NCBI GenBank assembly: GCA_016110215.1
Contig: JADWQD010000002.1
Location: 2,046,001 to 2,110,000 of the forward strand
DNA length: 64,000 bases
Origin: Capronia americana
Lineage: Eukaryota; Ascomycota; Eurotiomycetes; Chaetothyriales; Herpotrichiellaceae
Direction of reading: 5' to 3'
Made by a program: the position numbers and the translations under genes
Notes under the pieces: model-generated
The model's database searches: none
The model's input: only the letters and a program-made list of their open reading frames with translations
Told to the model about the DNA's origin: nothing
Shown: piece by piece, positions 49,866-60,900 of the stretch
Layout: the number at the start of each line of letters is the position of its first letter
Numbering within the stretch: the stretch's first letter is position 1

Positions 49866-50720
49866 TCAATCACGGTGGTGACGGCGTCTGCGCCTGCTGC
49901 TGTCGCTCTCATCACTGCTGCTGCTCTCGCTTCTCCTCCTGCTCCCAGACCTCCTCCGGGACCGCGAAATCGAACGACTCCGACGGCTGCCATAATCGTC
50001 CTCATCGTATACTTCACCTTCCCGGCGCTCCTTCTTCTGTTTGTCCTTCTCATGTTTGACTTCGAGCTTGTGGCCGGCGTAGGCTCCTGCAAGTGCACCT
50101 GCGACGGTGATCAGGTTGTTGCTGTGGCCAAGTTCATGACCAGCCCCTGCTCCTGTCAGTACGAGATGATGGCGAAAGGCATTGCTTCACTTACATCCAC
50201 CAACTGCACCACCGAGCAGAGTCGCGCCTACAGCCTTCTCAGCATGGTGGCCACCATGATGTTTCTCTTCCCTGTCTCTTGATCTCTCCCGTTCTCTTTC
50301 TCTTTCTCTGCGCGAGCCTCGCGAGCCTCGTGAGCTGGGCCGGTCGTCGTACCGGTCATCGTATTCTCGTGGAGGAGGAGCATAGTATGAGTTGGGCTCG
50401 GCTTCGCGATATTGACTAGCAGCATATGGGCCGGAGTTGCGGCGCTCCCGACTATATCCGGACTCGCCGTCATATTGGCCTACTTGCATCGCCGATGACC
50501 TGGGTGAATACCGATACTGGTCCTCGCGTGCAGGCTGGTACTCCCCATAGGAGGCCTTGTAAGCGGTCAGTCAAGCGTGAACAAAGCTACAGAGCTTGGA
50601 AAGATGCCTGACTTGTGGATTTTGGGAGTTGTAGCCTTGGGGTCTCGGGGGAGGCGGATATTGGTTATGGCCGGCCCCGGGTGGTGGAGGATACTGATTA
50701 GAGTTGTAGTAGTCCGACAT
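49866..50720 (-). CDS. glycine-zipper protein with Arg/Ser and Arg/Glu repeats
   Basis: Three exons rebuilt by eye: 50720-50613, 50555-50195 and 50146-49866; introns 57 bp (donor GTCAGG, non-consensus) and 48 bp (GTAAGT). The product is 249 residues, starting MSDYYNSNQYPPPPGAG. The first ~110 residues are Tyr/Pro/Gln-rich and low-complexity. An RERERERERSRDREEKHHGG run leads into a glycine-zipper pair: GATLLGGAVGG-WAGHELGHSN and VAGALAGAYAGHKLEVKHEK. The tail is an RS domain (SRSISRSRRRSGSRRRS) ending RRRRRHHRD. For intron 2 the first AG after the CTGAC branch is only a few bases away and would give an immediate stop, so the next AG (GAGCAG) was chosen; it restores the frame across the zipper. 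Function unknown; glycine zippers mediate helix packing or membrane association. Confidence 0.7.
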
Positions 50721-51883
50721 GGTGAAGAGTATGAGATTTGATTGCGCCTACAGAGATGTGCTATGCATCGGTCAAAATCAAACCATTACGGTGTGTTCAA
50801 GGGCATCAAATACAAGAGTTTTTACGACCTTTCATCACGAGCTGAAGTATGTCGTGGTCATGTGTTAGTCATATCGCGCAACGCGCGGGCTAACCGGAAC
50901 AGCAGATTGTGTGACGTCATCAGTTCAGTCCCGTCTCGCTAGGTGCTCGCAGCTGGTGAACACCAGAAATTTTCTTCGTGTCCTCTAATGTCGAGATGAT
51001 TCTTGCTTGATATCAGCTTGGGGTGTTACAGGCTCCTAATTCTTTGGACAACTGGGGGTCACGGCGTGTCTTATATTGAACGTAGCCCCTTGGAACAACC
51101 AAAGCTAGAACGTCGCCACGCACACTTGATTCCAAGAACATCAGGTCCATCGAGCCCTCAACGCACCATTATCGTACCATTATCTGCGACTCACTTACTC
51201 AGCTACCAATTTGTGACGTCTGTCCATGCACCGCGGAGCCTCGTCCAGAACCGCGAGGCCACCAACGAGTGGCAATTCCAACAAGCCAAGCCCATCACCC
51301 CTGGCTTCGGCGGACTCTCGGTCATTGTCGAGGCACGGCTTTTCTCAACGGTATCTTTCACCTCTCCGTACCAGTCCCTCGCTGCCTCACGATATCTCCT
51401 CGCTCTTCTCTCACTCCATGCCCGTGCCGACTCTTCCTTTGTCTTTATTTAAGCTTAACAAGATATACAGCTTCATTGGCAGCACAGTCTCCATGTGCTC
51501 TCGTGTTCCGCACCTTTGCCCCACATGGTCAGTATGTGGCCGTCGCTCGCGCTCGCACACGGCCGAGCAGAGTCCAGGATATGAAAATATCTGCATCCAA
51601 GACTAATGGCGTTACTTCTTCAACGTTAAGTTTACAAATGCGTGCATGTAATTTAGCAAGAGGCAGATCTTGGTGGATGCCGACATTTCCAGATCAAGTC
51701 GCGGGATGAAACCCGAGCTCCTGGATCTCGTGGTATTTAACAACCATCCTCCCGGTTGTTTGTTACCCCTTCTCGCATGTCAACATCCAGATCAAGGCTC
51801 TACACTCATCTGCAAAGGTAGCTGTAAGCCCCATATTGCCCAGAACCATTTCCCATTTACTGTGCTCAACCTATCACCTCACC
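50721..51883. promoter_or_regulatory. divergent promoter region, glycine-zipper gene (-) / MFS transporter (+)
   Basis: About 1.16 kb between diverging start codons. The plus-strand frames at 51003-51452 and 51226-51606 overlap each other, show no family resemblance and were not called. Both promoters should lie here. Confidence 0.45.
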
Positions 51884-53666
51884 ATGGAGCGCCCCGACAT
51901 AAACCACATGTCTTCCTTAACCACAACCCCCACTGCCACTTCACAGCGCAGCATCCCTCGCAACAGCATATCCAAGTCAGAGTCCCGCCTCACGCGAGCA
52001 TCTACACGTCGCACGCTCGAAAGATATGAGACAAGGCCCACACAAGATGCCTCCGACGTGCTGGATCTGCCGTATGGCATCCTCAGCGATGAGGCAGATA
52101 TGTCAGAATACGTTCAAGAGACTGCAGCGGGTATCATTCCGAAGAGAACCATTTCGAGAGCAACTGGCCAGCCGGAGGACCATGAGCTGGTTACTTTCAA
52201 GATCAACGACCCGGAAAACCCGAAGAATTGGTCAAAACCTTACAGTATGTTTCTTCCGATACTTGCATTGATCGTTGCCGCTAACACGGCGTCTAGAATG
52301 GTGGTGTACAATGGTTGTCGCTTTCACCTGCTTCACCGTGGCATTCAACAGCGCCGTCATTACCGCCGACCTTGAAGGTGTCTCTGAAGAATTTCACGTC
52401 TCGCTTGAAGTCTCCCTCCTGACCATTACAATGTTCGTCATCGGCTTTGGCGTTGGTCCGCTTGTATTTGCACCAATGTCAGAGCTCTGGGGTCGAAAGC
52501 CTGTCTACGTGATCACGATCGCCCTTGCGGTCATCTTCGAGATACCTTGCGCAGTGGCACAGAACATCGGTACTCTGCTGGTGTGCCGTCTCATTGACGG
52601 CATCGCCTTCTCCGCACCTATGACCCTAGTCGGTGGCACATTGGCCGATCTGTGGAAGAACGAAGAAAGAGGAGTTCCCATGGCCGTTTTCTCCGCCGCG
52701 CCCTTTGCCGGCCCAGCGATTGGGCCGCTTGCAGGAGGCTTCCTAGGCGACGCTTCAGGCTGGCGCTGGCTCTACTGGATTCAACTCATCATGGCCGGAA
52801 TCTGCTGGATTATTCTCACATTCACCATCCCCGAGACCTACGCGCCCGTCATCCTCGACAAACGGGCGAAGAAACTGCGCAAGGAGACGGGTGATGCCAA
52901 ATACGTGACCGAAAAAGACCTCGATTCGCGTCCGATGAGCGAACAACTCCGCATCTTCCTCGTTCGTCCTCTTCAGCTGTTATGTCTGGAACCGATCGTT
53001 CTCCTCATCAGCTTGTACATGGCCGTCCTATACGGTCTCCTGTACATGTTCTTCGTCGCTTACCCGATCGTCTACGTCGAGGGCAAAGGCTACTCCGAGG
53101 GTATCACCGGGCTTATGTTCATCCCCTTGGCTATTGGCGTGGTCCTGTCTGCCGCGTTGTCGCCCCTTGTTAACAAGCACTATCTCTCCCTCTGCCGACA
53201 AGCTCCCAATGGAAAGCCGCCTGCCGAAGCCCGCCTCATCCCGATGATGTTCTCTTGCTGGTTTATCCCCATCGGTCTGTTCATCTTCGGCTGGACAAGT
53301 TACCCGCATCTCAGCTATTGGGGTCCCATGATGGGCGGTTTCCCCGTCGGCTTCGGTTTCATATTCCTGTACAACTCGGCAAACAACTATCTCGTCGATA
53401 CCTATCAACATCAAGCTGCATCGGCTCTCGCTGCGAAGACGTGCATCAGGTCGTTCTGGGGCGCCGGTGTGGTGCTCTTCACCGAGCAGATGTATCATAC
53501 TTTGGGATACCAATGGGCGAGTTCGCTCATTGCGTTTCTGGCATTGGCGTGTTGCGCCATTCCCTATGTTTTCTACTTTTATGGTGCGAGGATTAGGAAG
53601 CTTTCCAAGTTCGCATTCCATGACGAGGATGAGGATGTCAAAGCAATGAGTTCGGAGAAGGTGTGA
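51884..53666 (+). CDS. MFS transporter, DHA1 (drug:H+ antiporter) family
   Basis: Twelve-helix proton-coupled transporter, likely at the plasma membrane. Two exons: 51884-52244 and 52297-53666. The 52 bp intron (GTATGT to GTCTAG) restores NPKNWSKPY-KWWCTMVVAF, the classic start of the fungal DHA1 domain. The product is 576 residues. The first ~110 residues are a hydrophilic cytosolic tail (MERPDINHMSSLTTTPTATS). The domain carries the motif A-like GPLVFAPMSELWGRKPVYV, then LVCRLIDGIAFSAPMTLVGG and the motif C-like APFAGPAIGPLAGGFLGD. The central cytosolic loop and VYVEGKGYSEGITGLMFIPL follow the usual plan. Closest in style to polyamine/multidrug exporters of the Tpo1/Flr1 type; substrate unknown. 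It lies ~0.65 kb from the SsuD-like monooxygenase. Confidence 0.9.
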
Positions 53667-54317
53667 TGGGATGATATATTCGTCTTTTTAGAGGTAGGCA
53701 GAGGAAGTCTTGATACTTGGGTGCAGATCAGGAAGCCATGGAATCGAGGGCTTGTCATGACGTTCTCAGAGAAATGGCATTTTTGCACCCAACATTTGAA
53801 AGAGCATGGAGTTGCAGGATTGGCCTCGTCCACGGGCGTTTTCTCGGCTGACGGCGGCGTTTCAGGGGTTGCAGCGGAAATTATTCCGGCCACGTTGCTG
53901 GCTATTCGGAACAAGAATTGTACGTATGCGATTGTTTTCCTTTCAGCCTTGTGGGATGGACGGTCGCCCCAGCAGCAAGGAGATTGAGGAGGTCAGGCCT
54001 CCCGAAATGGTTGAGGCTTGTACTGTACGATATCATAATCACATGCGTTAGTTAGTGAATCAAAATGACTTTGCACGAGGATGATATGACGTTGAAAAAG
54101 ACACGCGAATAAAGATGCACCTCTCAATTTTGAATACTGGCCAGAGACGCGCGGGAGAGGCAGTCTTGCAGTGAGTGACAGGTACTCGTACTTGTATTCT
54201 GGCGGCAGTGTCTTGGATCATGTCGGCTTCGTAGCAAGCTACACAATTACGGCGCGCGGACGTAACGGAGGAGACCGACAGTCGCCTTCGCGAGCCAGGG
54301 GCCCCCCCAAGCAATCA
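53667..54317. other. intergenic between convergent genes
   Basis: About 650 bp between the 3' ends of the MFS gene (+) and the FMN monooxygenase gene (-). No gene was recognised; the frame at 53721-53987 has no family resemblance. Confidence 0.45.
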
Positions 54318-55484
54318 TCATGGTCCAACCACCACGGCATTCCCATTCGCTCCATTGGACCCTCTCTCATGCTCCTGTGCTTGCTCTGCAATCCTCTCCC
54401 GCACCTTGGGCAGGATGTAGCGGCCATAGTCGATGGCGTCGTTGAGGTTATCGTACCCGCGGATGGAAATCAACTCGCAGTCCAGCTTGACGTAGTCGAG
54501 GATGGCGTCCACGACGGTCTGGTACGAGCCGACCAGCGCGGTGGAGGCCCCGCGCGCGTTGGTCGCCGTCACCGTGGGATACCACAGCGCGCGGTCCTGG
54601 ACCTCGCCGCGCTTGGCGATCTCCAGCAAGCGCTGCGACCCGACGTTCTGCGGCGGGGGCGCCTCGCCGGCCTTGCCTGCGGCCACGCCGCCGAAGGCGC
54701 TCTTCTTCGCGGCCGAGTTTGCCTCGAGCGCGTCGAGCGTGCGGTGCGCCTTTGCCCACGCCAGCTCCTCCGTCTCGGCGACGATCGGCCGGAAGGTGAC
54801 CCAGATGCGCGGGCGGTCCGTGGGGGCGCGCCCGGCCTTTTCGGCCGCGGCGTAGATCCTGTCGATCTGTTCCTTCGTCTCGCGCAGCGGCTCTCCCCAT
54901 AGGCCGAAGATGTCGCCGAGGGCGCCGCCGACGCGGTACGCCTCGTCGGACGACCCGCCCACCGAGACGGGGATGCTCGTGCCGTTGGCCGGGCGCACGA
55001 GGTTCCGAAACTGCCGGAACTGGTAGTACTCGCCTTGCCAGTCGAAGGGCTCGGCCGAGGACCACGCCCGCTTCAGGATGCGGATGTACTCCTCGAGGCG
55101 GGCGTAGCGCTGGTCCTTGGTCAGGAAGTCGCCCTCGCGGGCTTGCTCGACGTCGCTGCCGCCGGCGATGAAGTGCACGACGGCGCGGCCGCGGCTGAGC
55201 TGGTCGAGTGTGGCGAGCGCCTTGGCCGCCACGGTAGGGTACAGCGTGTTGGGCCGCACGGCGATGATGATCTTCAGGTTCTTCGTCAGCGAGGCGATGG
55301 TCGCGCCGACGGTCCACGGGTCGTAGTATGACGAGTCGTACGGCACAAGCGTGTAGTTGAAGGCATAGTCGTCGAGGTTTCGGGCGTAGCGGGCCAGGTA
55401 ATCCGGGTCGATGCTCGCGTTGGGGATCGGATTGAGCTCCGTCGAGGCGTTAAGGAACGTCGCGCTGATGAATTCAACAGGCAT
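54318..55484 (-). CDS. SsuD-like FMNH2-dependent monooxygenase (bacterial luciferase-like fold)
   Basis: Luciferase-like monooxygenase of the alkanesulfonate monooxygenase (SsuD) type, which uses reduced flavin and oxygen to cleave C-S bonds; the true substrate here is not known. Single exon, 388 residues from the ATG at 55484 (MPVEFISATFLNAS); the frame continues upstream only to a GTG. Family blocks: SSYYDPWTVGATIASLTKNL, IIIAVRPNTLYPTVAAKALA, TLDQLSRGRAVVHFIAGGSD, DQRYARLEEYIRILKRAWSS, FDWQGEYYQFRQF, PVSVGGSSDEAYRVGG and DIFGLWGEPLRETKEQIDRI. Such enzymes need a separate flavin reductase, which is not seen in the window. Strongly GC-rich at third positions. Divergent from the acyl-CoA dehydrogenase gene, with which it shares an upstream region. 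Confidence 0.9.
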   Translation of the reverse strand: MPVEFISATFLNASTELNPIPNASIDPDYLARYARNLDDYAFNYTLVPYDSSYYDPWTVGATIASLTKNLKIIIAVRPNTLYPTVAAKALATLDQLSRGRAVVHFIAGGSDVEQAREGDFLTKDQRYARLEEYIRILKRAWSSAEPFDWQGEYYQFRQFRNLVRPANGTSIPVSVGGSSDEAYRVGGALGDIFGLWGEPLRETKEQIDRIYAAAEKAGRAPTDRPRIWVTFRPIVAETEELAWAKAHRTLDALEANSAAKKSAFGGVAAGKAGEAPPPQNVGSQRLLEIAKRGEVQDRALWYPTVTATNARGASTALVGSYQTVVDAILDYVKLDCELISIRGYDNLNDAIDYGRYILPKVRERIAEQAQEHERGSNGANGNAVVVGP

Positions 55485-56446
55485 TGTGCTGATGGTCGGG
55501 TTGCTCTTGTGTACGTTCCGGTCTTGGGTCTTGGGTCTTGGAGTCTCGTCTCGTCTTGTCTTGGTCTTTGACTTCACTTCACGCCGAGGACGGAGCAGAT
55601 TTGTGCGTTGGGCTCAATATACATACTCCTTGATACTCCGTCCCCAGCCTGGCTTCTTGCCTACCTCGCTCGCGGACAATGGCGACATATGCACGGTGAT
55701 GACGCCTTACGAGATCTGGCCGGTTTCGGCCGAATCATGGCCACATAATTGATCCTGTTTCAGGACCTGCTTGATAAGATCCATCATGAGAGTTGTATTG
55801 CGTATATTTCTCATCCTGGCGCTCCATGGCTTGCGCCTCAAATCCTTGGAGGGGCTCTAATACGGCTAAGCACACGGGGGCAGCCGCAGATTAGTACGGC
55901 CGAGTACAGCGGCCGATCATGGCAGAATGCGATATCGACCCATTGACAGGTGACGGAGCAGTCAGAGATGATTATCTCATGTTCATGGGCATCACTTCAC
56001 CTGTCAGCTGAGCATCTTTGAGACGACGGACATCCTGATCACTGAAACGGTACCCATCTCTGTGAGGGTGGACGCCGCGAGATGGGAGCTGCCGAAGACA
56101 GCTCCAGGGAATTATCGTGCCATCCCCATGTCGCTGTTGTGTGCCCTGTTGGTTGTCTATCCTTGTCGAGAACAGATCTCTCGGTCTGGCATCCATACCG
56201 GTAGGTACTGTGCGAATACTCCATATTCTGCGTGAAATCATTTGCACACAAGCCGGGTAGATGATTACAGAACTGCCAGTCGGACTCCTCCAGTCGATAG
56301 CCGGCGTCCTGCCTCGGCAACGCAACGTCGACCTCGACATGTCTTGATGGACCGTCCGCTCATGTTACGCTGCCGTCAAACAAGCCCTCGAAACCACTCA
56401 GGACCACTCGCAACCTCCTGGATCTCTCCCAGGACCACTGTCAACC
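55485..56446. promoter_or_regulatory. shared divergent promoter region, SsuD-like gene (-) / acyl-CoA dehydrogenase gene (+)
   Basis: About 960 bp between divergent starts. Directly upstream of the minus-strand gene is a run of CTTGGGT/TCGTCT-type repeats (55520-55565). Two minus-strand frames at 55972-56340 are unsupported. Co-regulation of the two genes is inferred from arrangement only. Confidence 0.45.
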
Positions 56447-57879
56447 ATGTCGACCGCCATCAACGCCGTTCCTTTCGCTGAGCCCGCCTACCTCAGGGGC
56501 CTGCCGTCGCCCTACTTCCGGCAAACACACCTGGACTTCCAGAAGCGATGTCGCGCATTCATGAACGAGCACTTCATCCCCTACGCCCTCGAGTGGGAGA
56601 CCCAAGGCACCGTGCCCGAGCACGTGTGGCACACGTTTAACAAGCACAACATGCTGATTCCCAACCTGAAGTCCCCCTTGCCAGTATCCTGGCTGAAGAG
56701 GCTCGGCATCAACGACATCCTTGGCGTCCCCGTCGAGCAGTGGGACTACCTCCACACGGCCATCTGGGTGGACGAACGGGCGCGCACAGGTTCGTGATTC
56801 CATTCTATTTCCCCTGCGTTGCGCTGCGTCGAGTTGTGCCCGTATCGCATTGCAGGACCACCCCCCCTGCCTCCCCTAGCGCCCTCACTCACTCGTCTCT
56901 TTTTCCTTCCCCCATAGGCATATCCGGCCCAGGCTCCAGCCTCTCGCCCGGCTTCGCGTACGGCATCCCGCCGATCCTCAGCTTCGGGTCGCCGGCGCTG
57001 CAGGAGAAATTCCTCCCCGCCATGCTCACGGGCCAAGTGCGGGCGTGCATCGCCATCACCGAACCACAGGCCGGCTCCGACGTGGCGAACATCCAGACCC
57101 GGGCCACCAAGTCGGCCGACCAGACGCACTACCTCGTCAACGGCACGAAGAAATGGATCACCAACGCCATCTGGTCCGACTACGCCACCATGGCGGTGCG
57201 CACTGGCGGGCCCGGGCCCGAGGGCATCAGCCTCCTCGTCGTCCCGCTGAAGAACCACCCGGGCGTCACGATGCGGCGCCTGCAGGTCAGCGGCCAGCAG
57301 GCCGGCGGCACGACGTACATCGAGCTGGACGACGCCCGCGTGCCCGTCGAGAACCTCGTCGGCCGCGAGGGCCACGGCATGAGGTACATCATGACCAACT
57401 TCAACCACGAACGCCTGCTCATCGCCATGGGCGTGACGCGCCAGGCCCGCGTCGCCCTGTCCACGGCCGTCGAGTACGCCATGAAGCGCGAGGCGTTTGG
57501 CAAGACCCTCATGGACCAGCCCGTCGTGCGCCACCGGCTCGCCAAATGCGGCGCCGACCTCGAGGCCCTGCAGGCCTGGGTGTACGAGTTCGTGTATCAG
57601 CTCAACAATATGACAAAGGCCGAGGCGGATGAGAAGCTGGGCGGGCCGACCGCCGCGCTCAAGGCCAAGGCCGGCATGGTCTTCAGAGACTGTGCCGAGA
57701 CGGCCGTCCTGATCTTCGGCGGCAACGGGTATACGCGGACCGGCCAGGGCGAGCTGGTGGAGAAGATCTACCGCGACGTCATGGGCGCGAGGATCCCAGG
57801 AGGCAGCGAGGACGTCATGTTGGACCTGTCGATTCGGCAGCTGGTCAAGGGCTTCAAGAAGCAGGCGAGCAGACTCTGA
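56447..57879 (+). CDS. acyl-CoA dehydrogenase family flavoprotein
   Basis: FAD enzyme of the acyl-CoA dehydrogenase superfamily. Two exons: 56447-56789 and 56918-57879. The 128 bp intron (GTTCGT to CCATAG) is bridged as DERART-GISGPGS. The product is 434 residues. The N-terminal helical domain contains WETQGTVPEHVWHTFNKHNM. The FAD/substrate region includes AITEPQAGSDVANIQTRATK and NGTKKWITNAIWSDYATMAV. The C-terminal helical domain has FGGNGYTRTGQGELVEKIYR and MGARIPGGSEDVMLDL. At the usual catalytic base position (Glu of YEGT in medium/short-chain enzymes) this protein has Gly (IPGGSED). Glu279 in NHERLLIA matches the alternative base position of long-chain and isovaleryl-CoA enzymes. The substrate is unknown and need not be a normal fatty acyl-CoA. 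GC-rich like its divergent neighbour. Confidence 0.92.
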
Positions 57880-57994
57880 ATATCATGTATTAACACCTGC
57901 CGAGCATCTACTTTTTAATCCCTATGAGTAGTGAACAACGATACGTACAGTATCAAGCGCCGAGACGCCAGCGCTATGAACCCAAAAAATCGTC

Positions 57995-60900
57995 CTAACT
58001 GGCGCCCAAGATCCTCGTATAAGCATCCTCCACCTCTCTCGCAACCTCCAGCAGCGAAACAATCGCAATGCTGTGCGTCGCCTCGGGCAACTTATCCCTG
58101 TGCAGCCCAATCCATTCCAACGGGGGTGTCGCCTCGCCCATATCCCTCAGTTGCGGCGTGTCGATGATCGGGGGCTGTAGCGCGACATACGTGAACTTGC
58201 TTTGGGGGACATTGACCACCGCCGTGATCTTCTCGCCTCCAGTGCCACCTGCATCGCTGCCGTCGCCGGAGGAAGAAGTCGTTGCCGGCTCGGCGGTGAC
58301 TTTAATAGCGGATGGAGGAAGCGGTTTTCCGAGCCGTTGAGCTAGGGCGCGAGAATGAGTCTGCCACATTCCGCGGATGAAGGAAATGCGGGCGTAGTTC
58401 CAGCCAACATCGACTTTACCTTCAAAGGTGCTGCGGAAGGTATATTCAATGACATTCGAGTCTGGAACTTGCCATGTCTGCATCGAAGAAACAAGACGGG
58501 GCACTTTGACGATCGTGCCGCCCCGGGAGCTGGTGGCTCTGTCAACAACATCTGGCACGGAGACTTCGCTCAGTGCTTTGGTTGTGGCTCGATTAACGCT
58601 GGCGAGAGCGACACGGAGCTGGCCAAGCGTCATACCTAGGCCGCTGTGCGTTTTGCCTTCTGTTGTCGCGACGGCAAACCGAGCTTGCACATCTGTCGCT
58701 TCGACTTTGAGGATCTGATTGTCGAAGAATGTGTTCGGGAAGACCCCGGCATCCAATGCACCAAGGGTGACGATCACGTCTGTATGCAAGGTGAACGTTC
58801 CTTTTCTGCTTATGCCTTCCCCCTTGTGTTGCCGAGCAGGGACCGGCGCGGCCCAGTTGTTCGAGGGGAACACCGATTTCCTCCGCAGGAACTTATCCAA
58901 GTCTCGGAGTGAAGTCTTGTATGCTTCCTGTTTCTCTTGGACCAGCCTCTCGAATGCTTGCACGAGAGCAAGACCCTGGGCGGCCGTGCCTGTGGTGCAG
59001 AATACCTGAAACTTGCCTCCGTTGACGATTCCGACCAGCCGGTCGCTCTCGTTCCCATGGCCTTGCCTGACGTTGTACATGAGGAAGTCGAAGAAGGAAA
59101 TGTCCGCAACAGCGAATGGTTGGTAGTCGAAGGCTACCTTGACACGGAAATGCTCGAACCCGATCGACGCTTGAACCAGCGGAGCACGAGTCTTGGCTGC
59201 TGCATCCCCAGGCCAGTGAATGGACGTTCGGAGGCGCATGTTCTCCAGCTCAACGAACCCACTCATGCGGCCGGTGCTGTCAATGCCGACTCGGTCGAAT
59301 CCAATGCACAGATTCTGCTCGGAGTCACTGTTCTTCCTCGAGGAGGCCCAGAGCTTGGAGACAGTAAAGACGGACTTCCCAAGACCCTGCCCCAGATCAA
59401 CCTGGAGCTGTAATTCTTGCACAGATACTATCGCATGCCACGGCAGCGTGCCTTTCCCAGAAAGCTCCTGATAGCGTTGCATCGCATATGCCTGTTGGTC
59501 GAGTGGGGAGGCGGCCGCCGTCGAGGGTTTGGAGCGACCTCGAAGCTCTGGTGGATACCAGATCTCCCGGAATAGAAGGAAGTCTTGTAGCTGTTTGGCA
59601 TTGATATCCGTCTTCATTGGGCTGATGTTGAGGATCGCTGAAACGCCGGTTGTGGCACTCACATGCCTGCTGTTCATCAGGGACATGACGATAGAATCGA
59701 CTTCAAAGCTTGCAGTTGATTCTCGGGAGTAGACATGCTGGACCGACGCTTCGAGTTTGTTGAACGTCGTGAGGATGGCAAAGAAACGCTCCTGATCGGG
59801 TGCCGATACAGTATTGATCCTAACAAAGATGTCGGCAAATTTGGCAGTTGCTGCCACTCTAGCAATGGGTTGACAGCTCAAGCTAAACTCCTGCGGCTGA
59901 ATGTATAGGCCAGCATTCAATTTGCAACGACCGAATATGGCATCCGGATTGGAGTTGTTGAGGGCCGCGTCTGACAGATAGCTGCGTGATTCTGTGGGCG
60001 CGTGAGACCCAGCACTGCTCACCTGGTCATCACCTAGAATTTCTTTGATGCTGGCTGATATTTCCAAGATCAGAGGCACCACCGTAGGATACAGTGTGTT
60101 CGAGGAGGCTGCAACTCTGACTTCAGTGCTCAGCGACGGGTCCCCTTTGTTGTCGTCTTTGTATTCGACCTTGAGGGCAACGCCGGGAGCTTGAAGGACC
60201 GCGGAAGAAACATCTTCTCCTTGGACTGCTTGGCCATACCGGCCAGCTCGAGAGCGTTTGGGACCTTTCAGAAATCCGAAAGCCGACCTTTTGTGTCCAG
60301 CTTCAGCGCGAGGACTGATGTGAACGACGGCACCGGCGAAATCCGCATCGACCAGGAGCGAAGCCAGACGTTTTCCGCCCAGAAGATCAACTGGTGCAGC
60401 CTGCGGAGTCGCCGGGCTGGTCTCGGAGAATGCTTTGGCGTTGCGCAACTCTCCGCTGGCATTGCCAAACGACTTTTGCAGGGCGTGGCCGGGGATGATG
60501 AAGTCAGAAGCCAGCCGAAGATCAAGAGCTTTACCTTTGGCCTGGAACGCAAATCTGCGCTCATGCTTTGTTGAGAGGTAGGCAGTCCCGAAGACCACTT
60601 CTGGCAGCAGCGCAGAGTTGGCTGTGCGAACAGTAGGGGTATCGGCCTGGGACATGGGAACCATTTGCAGTTGCGTGTCTGAGATTGCCAGGCGGGCAGT
60701 GCCTTCCTGCCGAGTCTTCAGGTCCACTCTGCGTATAGAAAACACCAGATCTTCCGTTTCGTGGCTAGGTGACGGGCCAGGACTGCTGGTTAAATTCCAT
60801 CGTATCAAGATATTCTCGAGGTCGAGGGCGTAGGTTGAGTCGTACAATATAGTGGAAGAGCCGCCGATACTCTCGGCTGCGTCACTGCATGTCTCTAGAG

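Noticed and set aside
49725..50282. 185-codon plus-strand frame rich in Ala/Pro and Leu/Val
   Set aside because: Antisense to the glycine-zipper gene; the minus-strand spliced product has repeats and a consistent frame.
54448..55317. 289-codon minus-strand frame overlapping the SsuD-like gene
   Set aside because: Same-strand frameshift shadow of the monooxygenase, Arg/Ala/Gly-rich with no motif.
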